In this document: one piece after another, positions 51,418 to 59,391 of the stretch
Position numbering within the stretch: the stretch's first letter is position 1
Layout of the letters: each line of letters begins with the position of its first letter
Origin: a virus
Direction: 5' to 3' (one strand)
IMG/VR virus record: IMGVR_UViG_3300025137_000018
Span: 1 to 64,000 of that record
DNA length: 64,000 nt
Made by a program: the position numbers and the translations under genes
Notes under the pieces: generated by a model
Databases searched by the model: none
Told to the model about the DNA's origin: nothing
What the model saw: the letters and a program-made list of their open reading frames with translations, nothing else

Positions 51418-52806
51418 ATGAAGAAGTTCATACATAGTTTTAAAGATGGATTTACCGAAGTTAGAGAAGGCGTTGCCTTAAGTCAATCTGAGTTACAAAA
51501 AAATAATAGTAATAGCGGTGAAGCTAGAATAGATATTCTTAAAAAACTCATTAAAAATCGTGATCCAATTCAATTATTAAAAGGCGGTACAGCAATTGTA
51601 ACCGACATTGAAGACGCTCTCCAAAAATTAAATGCATTCGAAAAAGCACCATCTAACATTTCATTTGTTTTTGGCGGTAAAATGATTCCACTATCTCAAC
51701 TTAAAAAGTCAGAGGTATTTGGTGGAGGAGCATCTGGGGCAGGTTCTGGTACTAAAGATACTGCTAGAAACGAATGTCATCAAGCTGTAATGTGCCAAGC
51801 AATGCTTGACCATGGGTTACAAGCTGAAGAATTTTTTACTCAAGATATTCTTAAAGAAGCATACAGAAAGGTAAAAGTAGACGTTGATTTAAAGACTATA
51901 CTTTCATCACCAGATGCTTGGGTATCGTCATCATATAATATTGCAAAAATGATGATTAAGGAAGGTTATATTAATAAAAGTATGACATTCCATAGAGGCG
52001 ATGCTAAGATGATTAAGATATATGCACTTAAAAATCAAGCATATAAAAACAATGGATTTAAACCTTTAAAGGACGATAAATGGAACCCAGGCGATATGTG
52101 GGCGTTATCAACAGATTTTAATATTGATAAAGAACTACCAACATCATCAGTTGGAGCTCTAAATAAAGCAATATTAAAACACTTTAATGACAGAAGATTA
52201 GTTGGTATATCACTTAAAGGGCCAATGACAAAGTTTCCTACTCCATTAAAAGAATATAATAATGAGTATCCACCTGACACAGATAACCATAAACTAAAAA
52301 AGGTCGCCTTAGAATCAGGCAGAGGAAGCTTTTGGTCATCAAAGAGTGCAACTATTGAGTACGATACAGGTGCATTAAACCTTAAGGATAACGCTAATGG
52401 TGAAGCAGTAAAGGCTGAAATCAAAGGAAGTAAAGCAAGAGGCGGTGGATTATCGTGGGGTGTTATTCAAGAGTTTATAAAACGTGAAACTGGTAAAATA
52501 ATACCTGGTCATGCTAAAGGCGTTAAGAAAATAGCACAAAAGATTAAAAAGGGAGATAAAAGATCTATTAAAATATTCTATACAATGTTTAAATACTTTT
52601 ATCCAAATGTTACTGATAAAGAATTTTTCGCAGAATTAGATCAAAAAGATTGGTTCTGGGTATCTGCTAAACTTGGTTCATTATATGTATGTTACTATAT
52701 TGATACTAATACTGGAAAAAAGGCTAATGCAGTTGTAACTCAATTTGTGAATTACGCTGGATCCTCAACACTAGATTCAAGTACATACGTTAAATTAGGA
52801 AAATAG
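51418..52806 (+). CDS. Putative packaged protein of unknown fold, 462 residues
   Basis: Starts MKKFIHSFKDGFTEVREG, a targeting-leader-like segment with FTE as possible gp21 cut site. The body is soluble and mixed: FGGGASGAGSGTKDTARNEC is a Gly-rich loop followed by a HQAV-bearing helix. Later GEAVKAEIKGSKARGGGLSWG has the ExK pattern of PD-(D/E)xK nucleases, with Asp in IEYDTGAL ahead of it, but this is weak. The gene after it is ligase-like, so a DNA or RNA processing pair is conceivable. Real function unknown. Confidence 0.75.
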   Translation: MKKFIHSFKDGFTEVREGVALSQSELQKNNSNSGEARIDILKKLIKNRDPIQLLKGGTAIVTDIEDALQKLNAFEKAPSNISFVFGGKMIPLSQLKKSEVFGGGASGAGSGTKDTARNECHQAVMCQAMLDHGLQAEEFFTQDILKEAYRKVKVDVDLKTILSSPDAWVSSSYNIAKMMIKEGYINKSMTFHRGDAKMIKIYALKNQAYKNNGFKPLKDDKWNPGDMWALSTDFNIDKELPTSSVGALNKAILKHFNDRRLVGISLKGPMTKFPTPLKEYNNEYPPDTDNHKLKKVALESGRGSFWSSKSATIEYDTGALNLKDNANGEAVKAEIKGSKARGGGLSWGVIQEFIKRETGKIIPGHAKGVKKIAQKIKKGDKRSIKIFYTMFKYFYPNVTDKEFFAELDQKDWFWVSAKLGSLYVCYYIDTNTGKKANAVVTQFVNYAGSSTLDSSTYVKLGK

Positions 52807-52807
52807 A

Positions 52808-54049
52808 ATGAAGACACTTAAACAAACCTTATCGGAAGCCGCAGGTAAGAACACTCATATGACACATATTGAAGATCTTATTTTGGACGGTGGAGTTAAG
52901 GGAGCACGCCAAGCAATCCTTGCCCTAAGATCACTAAGGGATATGTTAAGCGGTAACGCCAAATCAGCTGTAGACGTTACTGTTAAATGGGACGGTGCTC
53001 CCGCCGTATTTGCTGGTATTGATCCAGGCGATGGAGAATTTTTTGTTGCTAAAAAAGGTATCTTTAATGCAAACCCTAAGGTATATAAATCACATGCTGA
53101 TATTGATGCTGATACTTCAGGCGATTTATCTACAAAATTAAAATTAGCATATGACACTTTTAAAGATCTTGGAATAACTAATGTTATACAAGGTGATTTT
53201 ATGTTTGATAAAAGCGATTTAAAAACAGAAAACATTGGTGGTATAAAACACATAACGTTCCATCCAAATACAATTGTATATGCAGTACCAGTTGGTAGTC
53301 AACTTGCTAAAGATATTACATCTGCAAAGGTTGGAGTAGTATGGCACACAGTTTATACAGGTGCTACATTTGAAACAATGTCAGCTGAGTTCGGAAAAGA
53401 AATAGTACCTAAATTAAAGCCATCTAAAAATGTTTGGATGGTCGATGCAACACTTCCTGATATGTCAGGTACAGCAACATTTACGGCGAAGGAAACTGAA
53501 CAAGTAACTTCACATTTATCTCAAGCAGGTAAAACATTTAAACAAATATCAGGTTCTACATTAAAAGAAATAGAATCTAATAAAGAATTAAACCTTGTGA
53601 TTAATACATTTAATAACACAAAGGTAAGAGCTAACGAAAGAATTAAAGATACTAAAAGACATGTATCAGAATTAATAGTATGGGTTAATAATAGATACCA
53701 AAAGGAAATTGATAAAAGATCATCTCAGAAGGGTAAAGATACTCAAATCGCTAAAAGAAATGAATTATTAAAGTTTTTTAGTAAATCTAATCAAAAAAAC
53801 TTAGAAAAAGTGTTTAATTTACAGAATAATGTGGTGGATGCAAAATTAATTATTATAAATAAACTAAATGGTCTTAACAATATAGGAACGTTCCTTAAGA
53901 CTAAAACCGGATTTAAAGCAACCAACCCAGAAGGTTTTGTTGCAATAGATCGTATGGAAGGTGGCGCGGTCAAGTTAGTTGACAGATTAGAATTCTCAAC
54001 TAATAACTTCGACCCAAATATTATAAAAGGCTGGCAGAATCCAGGCTAA
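52808..54049 (+). CDS. Ligase/nucleotidyltransferase-fold protein (DUF6267-like), putative packaged
   Basis: 413 residues, leader MKTLKQTLSEAAG with LSE as gp21-type site. VDVTVKWDGAPAVFAG has KxDG (Lys60-Gly63), motif I of ATP-dependent DNA/RNA ligases and capping enzymes. NVIQGDFMFDK resembles motif III. Near the C-terminus NPEGFVAIDR then GAVKLVDRLEF gives motif IV (EGxV, 375-378) and motif V (Lys389) in the correct order. A long Lys-rich helical insert sits between. Strongly suggests a covalent nucleotidyl-lysine enzyme; substrate unknown. Confidence 0.75.
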   Translation: MKTLKQTLSEAAGKNTHMTHIEDLILDGGVKGARQAILALRSLRDMLSGNAKSAVDVTVKWDGAPAVFAGIDPGDGEFFVAKKGIFNANPKVYKSHADIDADTSGDLSTKLKLAYDTFKDLGITNVIQGDFMFDKSDLKTENIGGIKHITFHPNTIVYAVPVGSQLAKDITSAKVGVVWHTVYTGATFETMSAEFGKEIVPKLKPSKNVWMVDATLPDMSGTATFTAKETEQVTSHLSQAGKTFKQISGSTLKEIESNKELNLVINTFNNTKVRANERIKDTKRHVSELIVWVNNRYQKEIDKRSSQKGKDTQIAKRNELLKFFSKSNQKNLEKVFNLQNNVVDAKLIIINKLNGLNNIGTFLKTKTGFKATNPEGFVAIDRMEGGAVKLVDRLEFSTNNFDPNIIKGWQNPG

Positions 54050-54070
54050 TGGGATACTTACCGAGGAAAC

Positions 54071-54457
54071 ATGGAAACTTTTAAAGAGTTCACATCAAAG
54101 AATGAAGCTATGTCTATTGCTACTCGTAATAAGATGAAAGCTTCAGCTCGAAAAAACAAAGCTAAAATTATGCTTGGTAAAAAGAAAGCAGCCAAGAAAT
54201 TAGCATCCCCTGAACAGCTTAAGAAAAGAGCTGAAAAACAAGCCAAAAACCTAATAATTAAAAAGATTCTAAAGAACAAAACTAAAGCTGATTTAGGATT
54301 TGCTCAAAGGGCTTCACTTGAAAAACAAGTAGCCAAAAAGCAAGGTGCAATAAAAAAGATTGCTAAAAAACTATTTCCTGCTGTTAAACAAGCAGATAGA
54401 GATAAGTTAAAAAAACAAAAAGCTGAACAATCAGTATTAGATAAAATGGGGAAGTGA
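54071..54457 (+). CDS. Lys-rich putative internal head protein
   Basis: 128 residues, over a quarter Lys. Starts METFKEFTSKNEA, one of the clearest targeting leaders (possible cut after NE). The rest is a chain of basic helices (KASARKNKAKIMLGKKKAAK). Composition resembles T4 internal proteins that bind packaged DNA. GAGGAAAC ribosome site. Confidence 0.75.
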   Translation: METFKEFTSKNEAMSIATRNKMKASARKNKAKIMLGKKKAAKKLASPEQLKKRAEKQAKNLIIKKILKNKTKADLGFAQRASLEKQVAKKQGAIKKIAKKLFPAVKQADRDKLKKQKAEQSVLDKMGK

Positions 54458-55410
54458 TGGAAATTAAGTCGTTTAAAAGTTATTTAGTAGAAGATACAAA
54501 GGATATTACCTTTGTGTTTGGTAGGTTTAATCCACCAACTACAGGGCATGAATTATTATTTGATAAATTAAAGAAAGTATCAAAGGGTTCATATAGAATT
54601 TATGCATCACAATCACAAGACGCAAATAAAAATCCGTTCGATTTTAAAACAAAAGTTAAGATATTAAGAAAGATGTTTCCTAAACATGCACGAAGTGTTA
54701 TGGCAGATAAAGGAATAAGAACAGCTATGGACGTAGCAGTATCATTATATGATCAAGGTTACACTAAAGTTTCTATGGTTGCAGGAGATGATCGAGTTAA
54801 AGAATTTGAAATACTATTAAATAAATATAACGGCGTTGATGCAAGACATGGATTCTATCAATTTGAAGGTGGCCTAAAAGTTATTTCTGCAGGCCAAAGA
54901 GATCCAGATTCAGATGATGTATCTGGAATGTCAGCTTCTAAAATGAGAAAAGCAGCTAAGGACAACGATCTTAGTTCATTCTCTAAAGGTGTTCCATCAA
55001 GTTATAAGGATGTACAAGGCCTATTTAATATGTTACGAAAGGCTATGGGATTAAAAGAATCTAATAATTTTAGACAACATATTCAATTAGATCCAGTATC
55101 AGAAACCAGAGAAGAGTATATTGACGGAACTTTATTTGAAGTAGGAGATACAGTAATAGTAAAAGAAACAAATGAACAGGGCGTTATCAAAATGCTTGGT
55201 TCTAACTATGTTACAGTTCAACTTGAATCTGGAACTAAAAGAGTATGGCTTGACGATATTGCATTAGTTGAAAATTGTGGTGGAGTTGGAGAAGACAAAG
55301 TTACTCAAAAATACCAAAAGATAACTCCAAACGAAAAAGTTTCAAAGAAAAAGAAAAAGAAAAACGGAATGACACAATTAACATTTAGGGATTTTAAAGA
55401 TGAACTTTAA
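54457..55410 (+). CDS. Cytidylyltransferase-like nucleotidyltransferase, putative packaged
   Basis: 317 residues from the ATG overlapping the previous stop. Leader MEIKSFKSYLVEDTKD with LVE cut site. FVFGRFNPPTTGHELLFDKL carries the TTGH form of the HxGH nucleotide-binding motif, and GMSASKMRKAA the (S/T)-x-S-x-x-R motif, as in NMN adenylyltransferase and FAD synthase. The C-terminal ~100 residues are a separate small beta domain (VGDTVIVKETNEQGVI) and a Lys run. May alter host cofactor or nucleotide metabolites. Confidence 0.82.
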   Translation: MEIKSFKSYLVEDTKDITFVFGRFNPPTTGHELLFDKLKKVSKGSYRIYASQSQDANKNPFDFKTKVKILRKMFPKHARSVMADKGIRTAMDVAVSLYDQGYTKVSMVAGDDRVKEFEILLNKYNGVDARHGFYQFEGGLKVISAGQRDPDSDDVSGMSASKMRKAAKDNDLSSFSKGVPSSYKDVQGLFNMLRKAMGLKESNNFRQHIQLDPVSETREEYIDGTLFEVGDTVIVKETNEQGVIKMLGSNYVTVQLESGTKRVWLDDIALVENCGGVGEDKVTQKYQKITPNEKVSKKKKKKNGMTQLTFRDFKDEL

Positions 55411-55696
55411 ACAATTAAGATCTAGGTTATTGGAAGGAACAATGGAATTTGGTATATTTTCTGATAATCCAGATGAGGCCGAAAAAATAGCACAACAGCT
55501 TGTAATGTTCATGCGAAAAAGCAAAGATATAGTAGTAGGAGACGATAAATCACAAGCCTATTTAGATACTATTGCAGGGTTCATTTACGATGATGAATTA
55601 CTAGATGATTTACATCCAGAAACTGGAAAAGTCGGTAAGGATGCAAATGATATTGTCGTAGCAAGACTAAAAAAACTAGGGGTTAACATACACTAA
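55400..55696 (+). CDS. Small putative packaged protein
   Basis: 98 residues. Leader MNFKQLRSRLLEGTMEFG with LLE site; then acidic alpha/beta body FSDNPDEAEKIAQQLVMFMR. Overlaps both neighbours. No family recognised. Confidence 0.7.
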   Translation: MNFKQLRSRLLEGTMEFGIFSDNPDEAEKIAQQLVMFMRKSKDIVVGDDKSQAYLDTIAGFIYDDELLDDLHPETGKVGKDANDIVVARLKKLGVNIH

Positions 55697-56163
55697 TGAA
55701 AGATTTTAAAGCGTTTTTTAACGAAGCTGAAGATAAAGATATTGGAGACCGTAAAGGAAGCCAACCTAAAGCATACTATGCTAAAGATGCTAAAGGCGAT
55801 GAAATGGCTAAGTCTACCAAGCAAAAGAGGGCAGCTCATTTTAAGAAAAAATCTAGTAAGCCAGCTCCAGGTGATAAATCTGCAGAAACAAAACCTTCAC
55901 AACATACTAAGAAATTTAAAGATATGTTCGGTGAAGCTTCAGCACCTGACAAAGCTCTTAAAAATAAAGCTGATAAGTCAGGTATGCCATTAGGTATATT
56001 AAAGCAAGTATTTAATAGAGGAGTTGCAGCTTGGAAAACGGGACATAGGCCTGGAACAACTGCAGTTCAATGGGGATTAGCAAGAGTTAATTCATTCGTA
56101 ACAAAGTCAAGTGGAACTTGGGGTAAAGCTGATAAAGATTTGGCTGCCAAGGTTAGAGGGTAA
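55696..56163 (+). CDS. DUF5824-like protein, putative packaged
   Basis: 155 residues. Leader MKDFKAFFNEAEDKD (site FNE). The N-terminal half is disordered and Lys-rich. The C-terminal half MPLGILKQVFNRGVAAWKTG and HRPGTTAVQWGLARVNSFV matches the DUF5824 phage domain as I remember it. Function unknown; conserved in T4-like and other phages. Confidence 0.75.
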   Translation: MKDFKAFFNEAEDKDIGDRKGSQPKAYYAKDAKGDEMAKSTKQKRAAHFKKKSSKPAPGDKSAETKPSQHTKKFKDMFGEASAPDKALKNKADKSGMPLGILKQVFNRGVAAWKTGHRPGTTAVQWGLARVNSFVTKSSGTWGKADKDLAAKVRG

Positions 56164-56164
56164 T

Positions 56165-56401
56165 ATGAAAACTTTTAAAGAAAAATCTAATCTTGACGAA
56201 GCGCCATTAGTGATGTCTGATATGGATATGATTGATACACTGTTTAACAAAATAAAAAGTGATATGATGAAAGCCAAAAGAAAAAACCAAGGTGAAAAAA
56301 ACTGGCCAGCGTTACAACAACTAGCAAAAATGGCTGGATATGGTATTACTAAATCAGGCCAAGCTAAAGATAAATCATTTAGGTACGATCTTAAAAAATG
56401 A
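56165..56401 (+). CDS. Small putative packaged protein
   Basis: 78 residues from the ATG just after the previous stop (an upstream in-frame ATG at 56111 is shadow). Leader MKTFKEKSNLDEAPLV with LDE site. The rest is a Lys-rich helix pair. 4-base overlap with the next gene. Confidence 0.7.
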   Translation: MKTFKEKSNLDEAPLVMSDMDMIDTLFNKIKSDMMKAKRKNQGEKNWPALQQLAKMAGYGITKSGQAKDKSFRYDLKK

Positions 56402-56628
56402 AAACATTTAAAGAACTCAGAGAAAAGAAAAGCGAATCTTGGGAAGCAGGATATAAAAGAAGAGTTGTAAAAACAACTAAGCCTGAGCACAAAGAAAAAG
56501 GTTATGAATGGAGAATTAAAGGTAAAGAAAAAGATCATTTATCTATTAAGTTATATAAGACTAAACCATCACAATCAGAATTTAATAAGCAAATGAAAAG
56601 AGTTGCAGGCCATGAGTTCGGTGGATAG
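56398..56628 (+). CDS. Small basic putative packaged protein
   Basis: 76 residues, very basic. Leader MKTFKELREKKSES with LRE site. No domain recognised. Confidence 0.7.
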   Translation: MKTFKELREKKSESWEAGYKRRVVKTTKPEHKEKGYEWRIKGKEKDHLSIKLYKTKPSQSEFNKQMKRVAGHEFGG

Positions 56629-57289
56629 TTTTAAAGAACATTATAATATTATGGAAGGTATTAATGATCCTTCTATTTTTAAAGCAGTATTCCTAGCAGG
56701 TGGTCCAGGTTCTGGAAAATCATTTGTTGTAGGTAAAACATCATTAGCGTCATTAGGGTTTAAACTTATAAACACAGATACTAATTATGAAAATGCTCTT
56801 AAAAAGGCTGGACTTACAATGGAGCCAGAATCTATATTTTCTGCTCAAGGCCAAGCATTAAGAGATAAAGCTAAAGCTCTTACTGGTAAACAGTTAACTT
56901 TAGCATTAAAGGGAAGATTAGGAGTAGTTATAGATGGAACTGGTAAAGATTACGCTAAAATAAAAGCTAATGTTGATCAGTTTAGATCTATAGGATACGC
57001 TGTACATATGATATTTGTTAATACTGATTTAGAAACTGCATTAATAAGAAATAATAGCAGAGAAAGAGTATTACCAGATGATCAAGTAGAAAAAATGTGG
57101 AAATCAGTACAGAAAAATATTGGTAAATTCCAAGGGCTTTTTCGTAATAGAATGACAGTAATAGATAACTCAACGGATGCAGATATTAACACATCCACCT
57201 TAGAGGCTTATAAGAATATACAACAGTGGGCTAAGAAACCACCAGAAAATTCATTAGCAGTTAAGTGGATAAATGGACAAAAAAAATGA
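56612..57289 (+). CDS. P-loop kinase (zeta-toxin-like), putative packaged
   Basis: 225 residues. Leader SFKEHYNIMEGIND with IME site. FLAGGPGSGKSFVVGKT is Walker A (~28-44), NTDTNYENAL follows as in zeta/AAA_33 kinases, VVIDGTGKD is Walker B, and the LIRNNSRERVLPDD lid holds arginines. Such enzymes phosphorylate small metabolites, nucleotides or nucleic acid ends. Start set at 56612; GTG 56621 is possible. Confidence 0.82.
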   Translation: MSSVDSFKEHYNIMEGINDPSIFKAVFLAGGPGSGKSFVVGKTSLASLGFKLINTDTNYENALKKAGLTMEPESIFSAQGQALRDKAKALTGKQLTLALKGRLGVVIDGTGKDYAKIKANVDQFRSIGYAVHMIFVNTDLETALIRNNSRERVLPDDQVEKMWKSVQKNIGKFQGLFRNRMTVIDNSTDADINTSTLEAYKNIQQWAKKPPENSLAVKWINGQKK

Positions 57290-57729
57290 CAAATAAAGAA
57301 AGAAACAAAATCGTATCATCATTTAATTCTAAATGGAAATACAGAAAAGATAAAGAACAGTACGGCATGGCTGATGCATGGAAAATTATATATTCACCCG
57401 ATGGCGAAGGAAAATTTGTAGGAGACTGCGAAGATTATTCTCTATCCATTCTTTACAGATTATGTGGTGAAAGTCATATTAAAATGTGGTGGATGTTATT
57501 AACTCACCAAGCTGGTATATGCTGTGTTGGACCAAGCAAATGGAAAGTATCACACGCAGTTTTAAGATATAAAGGTGAATGGGTGGATAATTGGACTAAG
57601 AAATTTGGTCCTAAATCAGAAATAGAAAAGAATCATACATTCCATATTTTTTACGGATATGGTTGGGCATACTTTACTGCTATTAAAATGATTATAAGTA
57701 AAATAATAAGAACTATTAAGGGAAAATAA
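57286..57729 (+). CDS. Transglutaminase-like cysteine proteinase (BTLCP-type)
   Basis: 147 residues from the ATG at 57286 in ATGA overlap. GDCEDYSLSILYRL (Cys48), WKVSHAVLRYKG (His90) and EWVDNW (Asp101) give the Cys-His-Asp order of bacterial transglutaminase-like proteinases. No targeting leader, unlike its neighbours. A C-terminal hydrophobic/aromatic stretch follows. May process host or virion proteins. Confidence 0.7.
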   Translation: MTNKERNKIVSSFNSKWKYRKDKEQYGMADAWKIIYSPDGEGKFVGDCEDYSLSILYRLCGESHIKMWWMLLTHQAGICCVGPSKWKVSHAVLRYKGEWVDNWTKKFGPKSEIEKNHTFHIFYGYGWAYFTAIKMIISKIIRTIKGK

Positions 57730-57731
57730 AA

Positions 57732-57983
57732 ATGAAAAATTTTAAAGAATTAAGGGAAAGCCAAACAATCTTAGAAAGAATATTCAAAGCTACATTGGAT
57801 TTTGATATGGGTGATCCAAGAGACCACGAAGTAGACTGGGAAGATGACGGAGTTTACATCGACTCTTGGGATAAGCGAGAAATGGAATTAGTTGTCATGA
57901 GTAAAGATAAAAGAGGTTTAGAAAAATGGTTAGTAGATGTATATGGTCTATCTAAGAGAGACGTAAAGGGGATGGTAAAATGA
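57732..57983 (+). CDS. Small acidic putative packaged protein
   Basis: 83 residues. Leader MKNFKELRESQTILER with LRE or ILE site. Acidic centre (GDPRDHEVDWEDDG) and a C-terminal helix. No family recognised. Confidence 0.7.
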   Translation: MKNFKELRESQTILERIFKATLDFDMGDPRDHEVDWEDDGVYIDSWDKREMELVVMSKDKRGLEKWLVDVYGLSKRDVKGMVK

Positions 57984-58444
57984 AGCAATTTATAGAATTA
58001 AGAGAAAAGACGCGTCTAGCTATGCGTGGTATGAACTTAAAGCAAATAAAACAGAAATTTAAAAAAGAGATTGACGCTTATCAGAAAGGTAAAGAGCTAG
58101 ACTGGAAAGCTGAAGCTGCTTTACTGGGATGGGCAATTGGAGCTGGCGAAATTAAAACTGATGATCCAGACGAATTGGATAATTGGTTAATGAAAAACGT
58201 TGAAGATAAAAAGGATTTTGATAATCTTAAAGAGTCTGTAGAGACAGTTGACGAAGCTAAGCCCCCAAGAATGAAAGGACTATCAATATACGGTTCTGAA
58301 ATTAGTGGATTAAAATATAAAAATGGTACCTATAGTGCTCAAGCAGTAGTATATGGTAGTAATAAATTAGGATATAGAGTCAGAAATGAGTTTGGAGATT
58401 TTGAAACTCTTGACCTTAAAACATTCGCAAAAAGATTTGGCTAA
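57980..58444 (+). CDS. Putative packaged protein, 154 residues
   Basis: Leader MKQFIELREKTRLA (LRE site). Helical N-terminal domain with AALLGWAIGAGEI, an acidic hinge with further possible cut site (LKESVETVDE), then a small beta domain NGTYSAQAVVYGSNKLGYRV. No function recognised. Confidence 0.7.
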   Translation: MKQFIELREKTRLAMRGMNLKQIKQKFKKEIDAYQKGKELDWKAEAALLGWAIGAGEIKTDDPDELDNWLMKNVEDKKDFDNLKESVETVDEAKPPRMKGLSIYGSEISGLKYKNGTYSAQAVVYGSNKLGYRVRNEFGDFETLDLKTFAKRFG

Positions 58445-58812
58445 TGCATAAATTTTTAGAGCACATCGATGAAAGATTTGGACTATACGAAGGTAGGAAT
58501 GTTCCATTAGAGCAACCTATGATTGAAGCTCCTGAACCAACGCTTAATAAGCCAAGCAGAAGCTCAGGCCCAAAGAAATATGTTGTATATGTTAAGAATC
58601 CAAAAACCGGCAATGTAAAGAAAATTAATTTTGGTGACGAAAAGGGAGGTTTAACCTCTAAAATAAACGATAGAGATGCTGCAAGAAACTTTGCATCTCG
58701 TCATAACTGCGATACTAAAACGGATAAACTATCACCAGGATACTGGTCATGTAGACTACCAAAGTACGCAAAAGACTTAGGACTTAAAGGTGGCGGAAAC
58801 TATTTTTGGTAA
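58444..58812 (+). CDS. Putative packaged protein with conserved C/W motif
   Basis: 122 residues. Leader MHKFLEHIDERFGLYEG with LYE site. The body KKYVVYVKNPKTGNVKKINF and ARNFASRHNCDTKT then PGYWSCRL is a small module I recognise from many phages (two Cys, a RHNCD and a YWSC), of unknown function. Possibly Zn-binding. Confidence 0.75.
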   Translation: MHKFLEHIDERFGLYEGRNVPLEQPMIEAPEPTLNKPSRSSGPKKYVVYVKNPKTGNVKKINFGDEKGGLTSKINDRDAARNFASRHNCDTKTDKLSPGYWSCRLPKYAKDLGLKGGGNYFW

Positions 58813-59080
58813 TCCATATATCGATAGTGTATTAAACAGTACTACTATTGAAAGATCATTCTCCTTAGATAGAGAGGACGCAGAATATGTTTGGCACACC
58901 GATAAAGAATTAAGAGAAGTAGAAATATTAAATGGTGAAGGATGGCAATTCCAATACGAAAATTGCTTACCATGGTTAATAGAAAAGGGAATGGTGTTTT
59001 ATATACCATTAGGAGAAAGTCATAGACTAATAAAAGGTAAAACTACCTTACATTGTAGGATTATAAAACATGCCAAATAG
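58790..59080 (+). CDS. Cupin-like small protein
   Basis: 96 residues from a GTG inside the previous gene. EYVWHTDKELREVEILNGEG, then MVFYIPLGESHRLIKGKTTL gives HxD and PxxxxHR with Gly turns, as in single-domain cupins. Likely a metal-binding beta barrel; substrate unknown. No targeting leader. Confidence 0.65.
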   Translation: MAETIFGNPYIDSVLNSTTIERSFSLDREDAEYVWHTDKELREVEILNGEGWQFQYENCLPWLIEKGMVFYIPLGESHRLIKGKTTLHCRIIKHAK

Positions 59081-59378
59081 CAATACCGCATCGCAACAAA
59101 GAGCTGAAGCTGCTTTAAGACTCGACAGAATAGAAGAAAAAATCGATAGAATGTCTGAAGCAATTATAGCACTTGCTCGAGCTGAAGAAAAAATTCAAAC
59201 CCTCACATCATTTTCTAAACAACAATCAGAGCAGATTGTTTTACTTATAAATAGAATAGACAAAGTGGAAAACATTGTAATAAACAATGCAAATACAATT
59301 AATATAATTAATAAAATATTTTGGATAGTAATGGCTGCAGCTGCAACCACTATTACTGGAATGTTAATAATGCAATAA
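59070..59378 (+). CDS. Coiled-coil protein with C-terminal membrane segment (XhlA-like)
   Basis: 102 residues: a long amphipathic helix (LRLDRIEEKIDRMSEAIIAL) and a C-terminal membrane segment IFWIVMAAAATTITGMLIMQ. This plan is that of XhlA/haemolysin-type proteins that accompany holins. Possible holin partner in lysis, or a virion protein. Overlaps the cupin gene by 11 bases. Confidence 0.65.
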   Translation: MPNSNTASQQRAEAALRLDRIEEKIDRMSEAIIALARAEEKIQTLTSFSKQQSEQIVLLINRIDKVENIVINNANTINIINKIFWIVMAAAATTITGMLIMQ

Positions 59379-59391
59379 AATAGGAGAAAAT

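Noticed and set aside
53854-53861. TATAAATA inside the ligase-like gene (and another at 59246)
   Set aside because: Within coding sequence of an AT-rich genome; no gene start in a suitable place, so probably chance. They warn that the octamer alone is weak evidence.
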